DNA from: Candidatus Helarchaeota archaeon
Lineage (GTDB): Archaea; Asgardarchaeota; Lokiarchaeia; Helarchaeales; RDOG01
Direction: 5' to 3'
Length of the DNA stretch: 64,000 bases
Assembly (NCBI GenBank): GCA_019058315.1
Contig: JAHPZH010000002.1
Coordinates: 1,187,910 to 1,251,909, forward strand
Shown: positions 49,630-59,243 of the stretch, piece after piece
Numbering within the stretch: position 1 is the first letter of the stretch
Layout: each line of letters begins with the position of its first letter
Position numbers and translations under genes: made by a program
Notes under the pieces: generated by a model
The model's input: only the letters and a program-made list of their open reading frames with translations
What the model was told of the DNA's origin: nothing
Database searches by the model: none

Positions 49630-52062
49630 ATGATTGAACTCGAATTCTTATACAGAATTTTAAAAGCAGTTATTATTCTCATTGTTTTAATAGTCATTAT
49701 TTATTTTTCTATCCCATTTTTCTTTGATTTATTCGTTTACTCTGATGCAACCTACAAATATTCAAAGGATGATTTTAAAGCATTAAAAAAGGGATTTGAA
49801 GCATCTCAAATTCCATCACAAAATAATATTCCAGAATTGAGAATCGACCCTCAAACTGGGGAATATTCAATTATTTTCGGAGAAAAAAGGCAACTTATTA
49901 ATGGTCTTGTAAAAATTCACACTCAAAAAAAGTGGTTTTCATCAGTTATAACTAAAAATGGAGAACAAGATCTCAAATTAAAAGATTTTTTACAAGAAAA
50001 AGGTAATGATGATTTAGGTGGATTTAAAAAATTTACTCTAGTTTGGGAATTGGATGGAAAATTATCATTTAACACGAGTTTTTATCAATATCCAAATCAA
50101 CCATTTATTATTTTTGAACAAGAATTTCCAGATAAAATAAAATCTACATCTATTGGAGATTTTAATAAACCAATAACTTTATTTCCCTGTTTTAAAAATG
50201 AAAGCCCGAATACAAATATTTTTACTTTTAAGAATTCTATATTTTGCCCTCCCTCAAAAAAATTAGATCATACATCCGCCCCAGTCATGTTTTATGATGA
50301 GGGGCTTAATTCTTTTATTTTATCATCGATGAATAATTTTCTTGTTGGAATGATAACTCAAAACGAGACTATTAATTGTGGGATAGCGGGAGAAGTAGAA
50401 TCTATTCCTAAAGATTTTAAATTTCGATTCCTCATGTATTTCGGAAAAGGAATTAACGAAACTTTTAAAAAATGGGGTGATATTCTTCTAAAATTTCATC
50501 ATGCAGAACGTAAATCTGCCTATGCAGATCCAATCGTTTCTTACTTGGGATATTGGACTGATAATGGGGCACATTATTATTATAAAAAGGAAAGAAGGAT
50601 GAATTACCAACAAACCTATGAAAAACTTTTAGAATATGTAAAAAAAGAAAAAATTCCATTTGGGTATTATCATTTTGATTCGTGGTTTTATTATAGAGCT
50701 TTTTCATGGATGCCTGCATATATTGGAATGCTTATATTAAACGGTGGAATAAAGAAATGGGAATTTAAAAAACATGAGTTCCCAGAGGGAATTGAGGAAC
50801 TCCAAAAAAAGTTAGGAAAACCCATTAGTTGTCATAGTCGTTTTTTTCATGGTAGATGTGTATATGCTAAGAAATTTAAATTTCATAAAGTAGGTCGAAT
50901 AATTAATACCTGGGGTTTGCCACTTGAATTTGAATTTTGGGATACGCTAATGAAAATGACAAAATCTTGGGGTATGGCACTTTATGAACAAGATTGGATG
51001 AATAACCAATTTAGAAAATTCAAATATTTAAGGAATGATGTTGAACACGCACGCAAATGGCTTCTGGACATGGGAAATGCTGCAGCAAAATATGGGATTA
51101 CAATTCAATATTGTATGGCTACCCCTGCTATGTTTATGCAGAGCATTGAGCTCCCGAACGTAACAAATGCTAGAATGAGTGGAGATTATAACGCAAGGTT
51201 TCGAAAAACCTCATCCTTTCCACATTTCACACAAACTTCTATATTAGGTTACGCTTTAGGTATTTGGCCCTCAAAAGACACATTTAGGTCCTCCTCCCAT
51301 CCTGGTCATTTTTATATAGAGAAATTTCCAGAATTGGAGACCCTAATGTGTATTTTAAGTGCTGGAGTCGTAGGTCCTGGGGATCCAGTTGGTCATTTAA
51401 ATCGTGAGCTTTTAATGAAAACTTGCAGAGAAGATGGTTTATTATTAAAACCAGATGGACCCTTAACTGCCGTCGATTTCATGTTTAAAAAACATTCAAC
51501 TTACTATATTTCAAGCACTTTGTCGAAGAAAGATGAACTTGAGTGGTATTACATATTAGTAATGAACCTATTTCCAAAGAGAGTCAAAAATAAAAACTTT
51601 AAATTAAAGGATCTTGGAATTCGAGGAAATTATATTTTATACGATTTTGATAAGAAAACGTTCCAAGAGATTTCTATTGATGCTCAAATTTTCCAATCGT
51701 TGAGAAAGAATGAACATAAATATTACATCTTAGCGCCACTCATTAATCGGGATATCGCAATTATCGGTAACCCTAAAAAATTTGTAACTTGTAGTAATAA
51801 GCAATTTCCTTCTATTAAACAAACAGATACTGAAATAATCGTTGAAATTGAAGATTTACCCTCCTCTAAAATCGAAATTTTAGTCTTTTCTAAGAAAAAA
51901 CCAAACCAAATATCAGATAATGAAGGAAAACTTCGCGAATTTTCCTCTAATTCTGAATTAGATTCCAACAATAGGGGTTGGTATTACAATTCTTTAAAAC
52001 TTATGATAAAAGTTCAATTAGATTCAGATGGAAAACAGATTATTATTCTAAAATGTGTATAA
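49630..52062 (+). CDS. Membrane-anchored GH36/raffinose-synthase-like glycoside hydrolase candidate
   Basis: N-term TM helix (LKAVIILIVLIVIIYFSIPFFF); YWTDNGAHYYYKKERRMNYQQTYEKLLEYVKKEKIPFGYYHFDSW barrel motif; YEQDWMNNQF. Confidence 0.55.
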   Translation: MIELEFLYRILKAVIILIVLIVIIYFSIPFFFDLFVYSDATYKYSKDDFKALKKGFEASQIPSQNNIPELRIDPQTGEYSIIFGEKRQLINGLVKIHTQKKWFSSVITKNGEQDLKLKDFLQEKGNDDLGGFKKFTLVWELDGKLSFNTSFYQYPNQPFIIFEQEFPDKIKSTSIGDFNKPITLFPCFKNESPNTNIFTFKNSIFCPPSKKLDHTSAPVMFYDEGLNSFILSSMNNFLVGMITQNETINCGIAGEVESIPKDFKFRFLMYFGKGINETFKKWGDILLKFHHAERKSAYADPIVSYLGYWTDNGAHYYYKKERRMNYQQTYEKLLEYVKKEKIPFGYYHFDSWFYYRAFSWMPAYIGMLILNGGIKKWEFKKHEFPEGIEELQKKLGKPISCHSRFFHGRCVYAKKFKFHKVGRIINTWGLPLEFEFWDTLMKMTKSWGMALYEQDWMNNQFRKFKYLRNDVEHARKWLLDMGNAAAKYGITIQYCMATPAMFMQSIELPNVTNARMSGDYNARFRKTSSFPHFTQTSILGYALGIWPSKDTFRSSSHPGHFYIEKFPELETLMCILSAGVVGPGDPVGHLNRELLMKTCREDGLLLKPDGPLTAVDFMFKKHSTYYISSTLSKKDELEWYYILVMNLFPKRVKNKNFKLKDLGIRGNYILYDFDKKTFQEISIDAQIFQSLRKNEHKYYILAPLINRDIAIIGNPKKFVTCSNKQFPSIKQTDTEIIVEIEDLPSSKIEILVFSKKKPNQISDNEGKLREFSSNSELDSNNRGWYYNSLKLMIKVQLDSDGKQIIILKCV

Positions 52063-52781
52063 AAAATGGGGTATCAAAATTGGAAATAGATATCGAAAAA
52101 TGCACAGGATGTGGACAATGTGTTATGCTTTGTCCTGTCCAAGCAATTAAATTAATTGATAATAAAGCACACATCGATAAAGATCTTTGTGTAGAATGTT
52201 CTATTTGTTATAGAAATGCAGGATGTCCTGGTAAAGCAATTAAACCGAAACGTTTGAAATGGCCTAGATTAGTTCGAAATCCTTTTAGTGATGTTATTGC
52301 TACTCACAAATTAACAGGAGTTCCGGGGAGAGGAACTGAAGAAATGAAAACTAACGATATAACAAGTCGTTTTGGTGAAAATGAAATAGGAATATCAATT
52401 GAAATTGGAAGACCGGGAGTAGGAACTCGACTTAGGAATATTGAATTATTCAGTATTGAATTATCAAAAATTGGAGTAGATTATGAAGAAGCAAGTCCTG
52501 TCACTGCTCTCTTTGCCGATGATCATGGGTATATCAAGGAAGAAATAAAAAATGAAAGGGTGCTTTCGGCGATTATAGAATTTAAAGTGCCTATTAATAA
52601 AGCTACTCAAGTGTTTCAATTAATCAAAGAAGTAGAAAAAAAGATAGATACGGTATTTTCTGTTGGCGTTATTTCACGAGTTGCTGAAAATGGAACTATA
52701 CCTATCATAAATCTTTTATCTGAACAGGGATTTTCAATAAGACCAAATGCTAAAATAAATGTTGGATTAGGAAAACCTTAA
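52053..52781 (+). CDS. Ferredoxin-domain protein with uncharacterised C-terminal domain
   Basis: IDIEKCTGCGQCVMLCPVQAIKLIDNKAHIDKDLCVECSICYRNAGCPGKAI; the track start at 51978 overlaps the upstream gene. Confidence 0.7.
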   Translation: MCIKNGVSKLEIDIEKCTGCGQCVMLCPVQAIKLIDNKAHIDKDLCVECSICYRNAGCPGKAIKPKRLKWPRLVRNPFSDVIATHKLTGVPGRGTEEMKTNDITSRFGENEIGISIEIGRPGVGTRLRNIELFSIELSKIGVDYEEASPVTALFADDHGYIKEEIKNERVLSAIIEFKVPINKATQVFQLIKEVEKKIDTVFSVGVISRVAENGTIPIINLLSEQGFSIRPNAKINVGLGKP

Positions 52782-52802
52782 TTCTGAAGAGGTGAAAAGA
52801 TC

Positions 52803-53384
52803 ATGACTCATACTTTACATAGACAAGGAAATGAAGAAGCTCTAAAAAGTGATTATGCTATGCTCGCTATGGCAGCAGTAGGAATAAATGATAAAAAACC
52901 AGATACGCGAGATAAACTTGTTCGAATAGGAGAAATATTTCAGCAGCATAACCCCACAAATATTATGATGGAAAATATAAGGAGAGTTTCCCCAGCAATC
53001 ACAGCAGCTTTTACAAATATTGAAACTGTAAGAAAAATCTTAAAAACGTTAAAAAATGAGGATTTAGGCATTTCTATTGTTGTAAGTGGTTTAATTTCTG
53101 AGATTCAAAAAGTTGTGGAAGAAATTGGACTTAAAATGCATACAGTCCATCTTTCATTGGGTGTTTTTGGAAAAAAAGAACTTTTACCTTCAGAAAAAAT
53201 TTTAGAAATTACAACTATGTGCGGACACCACTGTGTATCTCCCCAGTCTGTAGAATCGTACGTAGATAAGATTAAAAAAGGGAAAACAACAATTGAAAAA
53301 GCTGCTGAAAAACTAGCAAAACCTTGTGTCTGTGGAATAGTAAACACTGAAAGAGTAAAAAATATTCTAAAAAAATTAATATAA
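52803..53384 (+). CDS. Hypothetical protein with Cys/His-rich C-terminus, partner of the upstream ferredoxin
   Basis: 193 aa; ITTMCGHHCVSPQSVESYVDKIKKGKTTIEKAAEKLAKPCVCGIVNTERVKNIL; 19 nt from the preceding stop codon. Confidence 0.5.
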   Translation: MTHTLHRQGNEEALKSDYAMLAMAAVGINDKKPDTRDKLVRIGEIFQQHNPTNIMMENIRRVSPAITAAFTNIETVRKILKTLKNEDLGISIVVSGLISEIQKVVEEIGLKMHTVHLSLGVFGKKELLPSEKILEITTMCGHHCVSPQSVESYVDKIKKGKTTIEKAAEKLAKPCVCGIVNTERVKNILKKLI

Positions 53385-53414
53385 ATAAAATAAATTATTC
53401 TTTTATAATCTCAT

Positions 53415-53555
53415 TTACTTAAATAATTTCCCTAATTGGTCTGAAAAATTAAACATAGCGTCGGTCTTGAAAAATGCAAAATATACTATTGTAACTAGGA
53501 TGAGGAATAAATTTACTCCAATGAATAAGATTGTATAAGCCTTATAATTTTCCAT
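53415..53555 (-). CDS. 46-aa single-TM microprotein (below ORF-track cutoff)
   Basis: MENYKAYTILFIGVNLFLILVTIVYFAFFKTDAMFNFSDQLGKLFK*, one clear TM helix; lies between convergent/divergent neighbours. Confidence 0.5.
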   Translation of the reverse strand: MENYKAYTILFIGVNLFLILVTIVYFAFFKTDAMFNFSDQLGKLFK

Positions 53556-53740
53556 TTTTAATATTCCTTCTTCTTTACTTGTATAATATTATTTTTCAAT
53601 TTATATCTATTAATCTAACTGTTAGTAAGAATTATATATATAATTATTTATTTTAACATATTTTCTAGAATTTTAAAATTATTGTTAATTTTTCATCTTT
53701 ATTATATAATATTTCCTAGAATTTTAAGAAGGATCTTAAA

Positions 53741-55453
53741 ATGGACGAAAATATGGATGATAATATAATTAAAGAGGAAGTAAAACCAAAAATAGCTGAC
53801 GAACCTTCAAAAAAACTATCAAAAGAGGCAAGAAAAAAGCTTCGCGAAAAGAAAAGGGCTCAAACTGGTCCTTCAACTAAAATGACTTTATATCTTTGGT
53901 TTGTGCTCATTTTTGCTGGAGTTGTCACATTCTTCGATGGATGGTGTACTTTAGCAATTACTTTAGCTATGGGGGACGTCGGAATACAAGCTAATTTAAT
54001 TGAACAATTAACTAACCGCGGTCTATTCGACTATTTCGGCATTTCAAATAACCCTGTGATGATGGGTATAATTCTGAGCATAGCTGGCAGTGGAGTTGTT
54101 ATGGCAGTTTCATTTAAATATTTTGTGGATAAATATGGACGAAGACCTTTAACTCTTATCACTGCAGTTTGTTTTATTTCATTCTCCGCCTTAACTGGTT
54201 TAACTCCTCCTGGTGATACAGGCCTAATTATTTTTCTTATTTTAAGGATTCTGGCCAATTATTTCTTATCGGCTGATATCGTAACAATAATTATAGCAGA
54301 AGAAGCTCCAGATCATTTGAGAGGAAGATTAATTGGAGTAGTTTTAGCAACAAATACTGTCGGTGGTTTTATCTGTGGGATAATTCAAATGGTTGGAGTA
54401 ACAATAGAGCTACCTGGAGGTTACATTTTAAGTACTTGGCAGTCTTTATTTTTCTTATCCAGCCTTGGATTTATTTTCATAATTCCCATGTTCTTTTTCT
54501 TAAAAGAAACTTGGCGATTTGATGGTATGAAGAAATATGAGCAATGGCGAAAGAAAAGGGGGTTAGCCTCAAAAACTGGATGGGCTGTCCCTTTAAGAAG
54601 ACAATATGCGCGTGCCATGATCCTAGGCTGCATTATGGGTTTTCTTATTAACCTCATTTATTTCGCACAAGTCACATTTTTTGGAATTTACTTTGTGAAA
54701 GAATTAAACATGACTTCAAAATTTCTTGGTTTGGCATCGCTTCCATTAATGCTTTCTGCAGGAATTGGATACTATATAGCAGGCCCCTTAATGGATCGTT
54801 GGGGAAGAATTCCTACTATCCATAGATTCGGATGTACAACATTAGTTGGTGGCCTTATTTTTTCATGGCCCACGGTTTTTGTTGTTGGAGGCATTCCAAA
54901 TCCTTTACTTATGGCTCTCGTAATTGGTGGTGGAATGATGGGAATTCTATCACTTACAGTATTAATGACTGCAGCCGTACTTGTTCCGCTGGAAATGTTA
55001 CCAACTCATATTAGAAGTACTGCAATGGGTTGGATGGGAGCAATTGCAAGAGGTGCTATGATTGTATCTCCTTTCTTAATGATGTTCGGTTCTGAAACAT
55101 TAGGTGGTCTAGGACTTACCTATCAAGCCATGTTTGCACTTATGGGTATGCCCTTAACAACTCTATTGTTTTCAGCATATTTATTGGCTCCAGAGAGTAA
55201 AGGAAGAGTATTGGAAGAAATAGTTATGACAGAAATCTATACTAAACAGAAAAGAGTTGATAAAAAAGAATATAGGAGACCATATTATTATTTTGCAATG
55301 GGTATTACATCCTTCTTCTTTACAGGTTTAATTTACGGTAATACTGGTGATGGGATTTTTAAAAGTGTAATATTAATAGTAAGTATTTATAGCATAGTAT
55401 GTCTCGCTTGCTTCTTAATAGTGGTTTGGGCTCGTAATGTTATTTCAGAATAA
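53741..55453 (+). CDS. MFS transporter (sugar-porter-like)
   Basis: FKYFVDKYGRRPLTLITAV, APDHLRGRLIGV, AGPLMDRWGRIPTI, PTHIRSTAMGWMGAIARG. Confidence 0.88.
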   Translation: MDENMDDNIIKEEVKPKIADEPSKKLSKEARKKLREKKRAQTGPSTKMTLYLWFVLIFAGVVTFFDGWCTLAITLAMGDVGIQANLIEQLTNRGLFDYFGISNNPVMMGIILSIAGSGVVMAVSFKYFVDKYGRRPLTLITAVCFISFSALTGLTPPGDTGLIIFLILRILANYFLSADIVTIIIAEEAPDHLRGRLIGVVLATNTVGGFICGIIQMVGVTIELPGGYILSTWQSLFFLSSLGFIFIIPMFFFLKETWRFDGMKKYEQWRKKRGLASKTGWAVPLRRQYARAMILGCIMGFLINLIYFAQVTFFGIYFVKELNMTSKFLGLASLPLMLSAGIGYYIAGPLMDRWGRIPTIHRFGCTTLVGGLIFSWPTVFVVGGIPNPLLMALVIGGGMMGILSLTVLMTAAVLVPLEMLPTHIRSTAMGWMGAIARGAMIVSPFLMMFGSETLGGLGLTYQAMFALMGMPLTTLLFSAYLLAPESKGRVLEEIVMTEIYTKQKRVDKKEYRRPYYYFAMGITSFFFTGLIYGNTGDGIFKSVILIVSIYSIVCLACFLIVVWARNVISE

Positions 55454-55483
55454 AAATGGTGTATATTAAATAATCAAAATCAA

Positions 55484-56650
55484 TTATTCAATTTTCTTTT
55501 TTTGATTTGATTCATAATCAAATAATTCTAGACCTTTAAACAATTCCTTATTTAACATTTCACCTTGTTCTTTTAGAAATGTATTCAATGCATTTTCAGG
55601 AATATCTGCAAAACTCATACCCAATTTAGCTTTACCGATAGGGTGTTTACGTCTAATCTTATCATATTCCTGTAATGTTTCCATTGAAAAACTGGAAGCA
55701 TCTACTGCATCAACCGCAATATCAGCTGCCATTGCACCAGAAATTGCTGCTGGAATTATGCCATGATATCCAACTGCATCCCCACAGAGCATTAATCCTG
55801 ATAAAACACCAGTTTTTAAAGCCTCACCGAGCAAAAAAGCGTATAATCCCCCTCTTAAACCAAATTCTTGAGCATTCTTAAGTCGTTTTTTTAATACTGG
55901 ATGATTTTTTTTAACGTTTAAATAATCTTGATATGTTCCAAATCCAACCAGAGCATGCCCTTCTTCATCTAAATTAGATACAAAAGCATTAGCAATATGT
56001 TTATCAAATATAGAGCCAAAAAATATTTCAATTACACCAGGCTCAACATCTTTCATATTTAAGAATTCAACTTGGATACCTGGATAATATTTTCGTTCCT
56101 TTTTCTTGTCATATTTTAAAATTCCAGATTTTTCTGCAATTCCCATCGGAATAGATTTACTACCATCACATCCTATAAGAAGATCAGAGTAAATTTTTTG
56201 AATTTTGCCTTTCCTTTTAGCCACTATTCCTATAATCTTTTCATCTTCTTTAATAAGATCAATTACCTTGGTTCCAATGCTTAATTGAGAACCCGCTTGA
56301 ACTGCTTTCTGCGCAAGAAATTGATCAAATTTCACTCGATCTACAAAATAACCACCATTAAATTTCATTTCATAAGCGAATTCACCTTTAGGAGTCCAAA
56401 CACGCCAGCGATCGACTTTAGTAATGATTTTATCCCTTCCAAATTCATTCACAAGTTTCTCAGTATATGGACATCCATTTAGCCAACCAGAGCAATGAAC
56501 AGGAAGTCCAATTGTTGAGTGTTCTTCGATTAATAAAACACTTAATCCTTTTTCCGCAGTCTTTCTCGCCGCTAAAGAACCAGCAGGTCCAGCACCTACG
56601 ATAATTACCTCAAAATTTTCCATAATGCTCACAAATTCACTGATCTTCAA
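55484..56650 (-). CDS. Geranylgeranyl reductase family FAD-dependent oxidoreductase
   Basis: FEVIIVGAGPAGSLAARKTAEKGLSVLLIEEHSTIGLPVHCSGWL; LMLCGDAVGYHGIIPAAISGAMAADIA. Confidence 0.88.
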   Translation of the reverse strand: MKISEFVSIMENFEVIIVGAGPAGSLAARKTAEKGLSVLLIEEHSTIGLPVHCSGWLNGCPYTEKLVNEFGRDKIITKVDRWRVWTPKGEFAYEMKFNGGYFVDRVKFDQFLAQKAVQAGSQLSIGTKVIDLIKEDEKIIGIVAKRKGKIQKIYSDLLIGCDGSKSIPMGIAEKSGILKYDKKKERKYYPGIQVEFLNMKDVEPGVIEIFFGSIFDKHIANAFVSNLDEEGHALVGFGTYQDYLNVKKNHPVLKKRLKNAQEFGLRGGLYAFLLGEALKTGVLSGLMLCGDAVGYHGIIPAAISGAMAADIAVDAVDASSFSMETLQEYDKIRRKHPIGKAKLGMSFADIPENALNTFLKEQGEMLNKELFKGLELFDYESNQKKKIE

Positions 56651-56721
56651 ATTTAATAGAATTGATATTTAATCTAATTCCGAGATATAAACATTTAAAT
56701 ATGTATAATGTTAAATTTTAC

Positions 56722-56749
56722 TTGAATGTAAAAAATAGTTTACATTCAA
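56722..56749. promoter_or_regulatory. Perfect 11-bp inverted repeat, candidate operator: TTGAATGTAAA-aaatag-TTTACATTCAA
   Basis: Arms 56722-56732 and 56739-56749, 38 bp before the start of the PH-HTH gene. Confidence 0.6.
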
Positions 56750-56786
56750 AAAATGTTTTACAAAATTAGGAGATGAATGAAGAAAA

Positions 56787-57647
56787 ATGTCTGAAAAATA
56801 TAAAATGGATCAAAAAATCGATAAATCATTGATAACTAAGGAAACTTTCAAAGCATTCATAATAGTAATCTCAATCTGTGCATTAGCATGTTTAATTGCA
56901 TCTTTCGTTATAGCTGGTGCATTTAACGATCCTGAAAACAATCCATTAGGTCATAATCTTCAATATATTTACATTCCAATTATATTAATTATAATTGGTA
57001 CAGTAGGTGTTTCATTACCATTTGTTGTAGTTGTTGTCACACGAGTTTACATGGGTAAGTATGTAAGCAGTTTTAAATACAAGTTGACCAATTCTGCAAT
57101 AGAGATTCGCCAAGGTGTGTTCACAAAGAATAAAGTCACCATACCTTATTCACGTGTTCAAAATATTAATGTCGTGAATGGTATCTTCGATAGAATTTTT
57201 GGACTTTATACCGTTTTAATAGAAACGGCTGGTATTTCAGGAGTACAAGCACAAGGAGGTAAAATCGGAAGACCTGAGGGTTATTTACCTGGATTAAAAA
57301 ATCCACATGAATTCGAAGCAGAATTAAAACAAATGTTAGACAAGTATAATGTGTTACCATCGGGATTAGAAGAAAAAATCTTCAAGCCTCAAGAATTAGC
57401 CTTTGATAATTTTATCTCTTATATACTTAGCAAAATGAGAGATAGAGATGATTTATTAAAAACGAATGTTAAAGACCTCAGGGAAAAACAAAAAATAACC
57501 TCAATAGAGCTTGCAGCAAAAATAGGAGTTAAAAACGAAACTATAGAACTTTTAGAAGCAGGAAGATACACGCCTTCATTAAGTTTGGCGTATAAAATTG
57601 CTAAAGAATTAAAATGCAAAATAGAAGACCTATTTCAATTCGATTAA
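56787..57647 (+). CDS. Two-TM membrane protein with bacterial PH-like (bPH2) domain fused to C-terminal Xre-type HTH
   Basis: Two TM helices, SFKYKLTNSAIEIRQGVFTKNKVTIPYSRVQNINVVNGIFDRIFGLYTVLIETAG (bPH2); C-term VKDLREKQKITSIELAAKIGVKNETIELLEAGRYTPSLSLAYKIAKELKCKIEDLF. Confidence 0.82.
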   Translation: MSEKYKMDQKIDKSLITKETFKAFIIVISICALACLIASFVIAGAFNDPENNPLGHNLQYIYIPIILIIIGTVGVSLPFVVVVVTRVYMGKYVSSFKYKLTNSAIEIRQGVFTKNKVTIPYSRVQNINVVNGIFDRIFGLYTVLIETAGISGVQAQGGKIGRPEGYLPGLKNPHEFEAELKQMLDKYNVLPSGLEEKIFKPQELAFDNFISYILSKMRDRDDLLKTNVKDLREKQKITSIELAAKIGVKNETIELLEAGRYTPSLSLAYKIAKELKCKIEDLFQFD

Positions 57648-57687
57648 ATATTTTTTTAATATTTTAAAATAATAAAATGGTGCAATT

Positions 57688-58074
57688 GTGAGATTAAAAA
57701 CAAAATTAGTTTCCAAAATTAAGGAATTACGGGCGGAGAGTGACATTACTCAAGAAAAATTAGCTGAAGAAGTTGGTGTCACTCGCCAAACTATTTCCTA
57801 TTTGGAGAAAGGCGAATATAATCCCTCTCTAAAAATTGCTCATGATATTGCACAATATTTTGGAAAATCAGTGGATGATGTTTTTACATATGAAACAGTA
57901 TTAACTATTAAAAGAGAACAATTTAATCTCACTCTTGAACAATTAGCCACCCTGATTGGTATCAAAATTGAAGAATTAGAAAAATTAGTAAATGAGGAAT
58001 ATCAAAATCCTCCAGAATTTTTGAAAAAAATAGCAAAACAATTAAATTGTAAAATCGAGGATTTGGTTGAGTAA
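57688..58074 (+). CDS. Tandem Xre-type HTH transcriptional regulator
   Basis: IKELRAESDITQEKLAEEVGVTRQTISYLEKGEYNPSLKIAHDIAQYFGKSVDDVF; second unit REQFNLTLEQLATLIGIKIEELEKLVNEEYQNPPEFLKKIAKQLNCKIEDLVE. Confidence 0.88.
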   Translation: MRLKTKLVSKIKELRAESDITQEKLAEEVGVTRQTISYLEKGEYNPSLKIAHDIAQYFGKSVDDVFTYETVLTIKREQFNLTLEQLATLIGIKIEELEKLVNEEYQNPPEFLKKIAKQLNCKIEDLVE

Positions 58075-58105
58075 ATAGCTAATTATAAAAATAATTTAAC
58101 AGAAA

Positions 58106-59209
58106 GTGAATCATTTGGATAAACTAAATGAGTTTTTTGCCAAAAAATGGGCATTACCCCTATTATATTTTGTTTTAATTATTTTAAACGTGATCTTTCC
58201 TCCTATAACATCTAGAGGATATGCTGCTCAGGATACTGGAAGAGTAATATCAAGTTTATTAAATACCTCTATCATTCCTTATGTATGGTTAGCCCCTGTA
58301 TTTCATATTGCGACAATAATTTTAGTAATTATTATTTGGCGTCTAGGGGTCAAAGTAAGTAGAGTTTTTAGTTTATACATTGGTATAAATTATATTTTTA
58401 TAGGTCTTATCCAAAATTTTGGAGAAACATGGGAATTTGGTTTTGTTATATTAATCGGGACTATGATTACAGAATTCATAATAGGATTTTTATGGATATG
58501 GGATGCTTACGATCCTAAAACTGAAAGTAAATTTGAGAAACTTCCACTTTGGAGATATTGGACTATACCATTAGCGATTTTAGCATATTGGTGCCCAATT
58601 AACTCTACACAAAACATGGGACCCTATTTCAACCCACTATTTTTATTGATTTCGCCAGGGTATGGACTTACTTTTTGTATGACAACACCCGTGTTTCTAT
58701 GTATTTTAACCCTTTTCTATCCACATGTAAATAAACCCGCTCTTAAAATAACAGCTTGTGCTGGATTTATTATGGGAGTTTTGAATATGTTTAGTTTGCT
58801 CATCCCTTACACCTTTTGGATGGGTATATTGCATATTCCTTTATTGTCTATCTCAATTTATGTATTCATTTTACCTAAAATAATGAAAAATGAGCCAAAA
58901 ATTGTAAATCAAGAACTTGTAAAAATCCCCCATGTTCAAGGACGTCTTATTGGAGAAGTAAACATAGGTAAGTTAGAAGATTTTTTAATTGCAGAAAAAT
59001 CTACCGAAGGAGTAGAGGTAGGCGATATTGTTGAAATTATTGGGGGACCATTTAAAGGAGAAAAAGCAAAAATCACCCGAGTTGATACAACTGAAGATGT
59101 AGTTATTTTAGTATTATGTGAATCTACTCGCCCGATTCCAATTAAAGTTCATGCAGATTTTATTAAAAAGATAATCAGTAAAGAAAAAAGAAAGCCTGAA
59201 ATGAAATAA
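58106..59209 (+). CDS. Multi-pass membrane protein with C-terminal Spt5/NusG-like KOW domain
   Basis: About 7-8 hydrophobic segments, then STEGVEVGDIVEIIGGPFKGEKAKITRVDTTEDVVILVLCESTRPIPIKVHADFIKKI. Confidence 0.82.
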   Translation: MNHLDKLNEFFAKKWALPLLYFVLIILNVIFPPITSRGYAAQDTGRVISSLLNTSIIPYVWLAPVFHIATIILVIIIWRLGVKVSRVFSLYIGINYIFIGLIQNFGETWEFGFVILIGTMITEFIIGFLWIWDAYDPKTESKFEKLPLWRYWTIPLAILAYWCPINSTQNMGPYFNPLFLLISPGYGLTFCMTTPVFLCILTLFYPHVNKPALKITACAGFIMGVLNMFSLLIPYTFWMGILHIPLLSISIYVFILPKIMKNEPKIVNQELVKIPHVQGRLIGEVNIGKLEDFLIAEKSTEGVEVGDIVEIIGGPFKGEKAKITRVDTTEDVVILVLCESTRPIPIKVHADFIKKIISKEKRKPEMK

Positions 59210-59243
59210 TTTATTAAAAATCCAGTAAGCATAAGGTCTGGTA

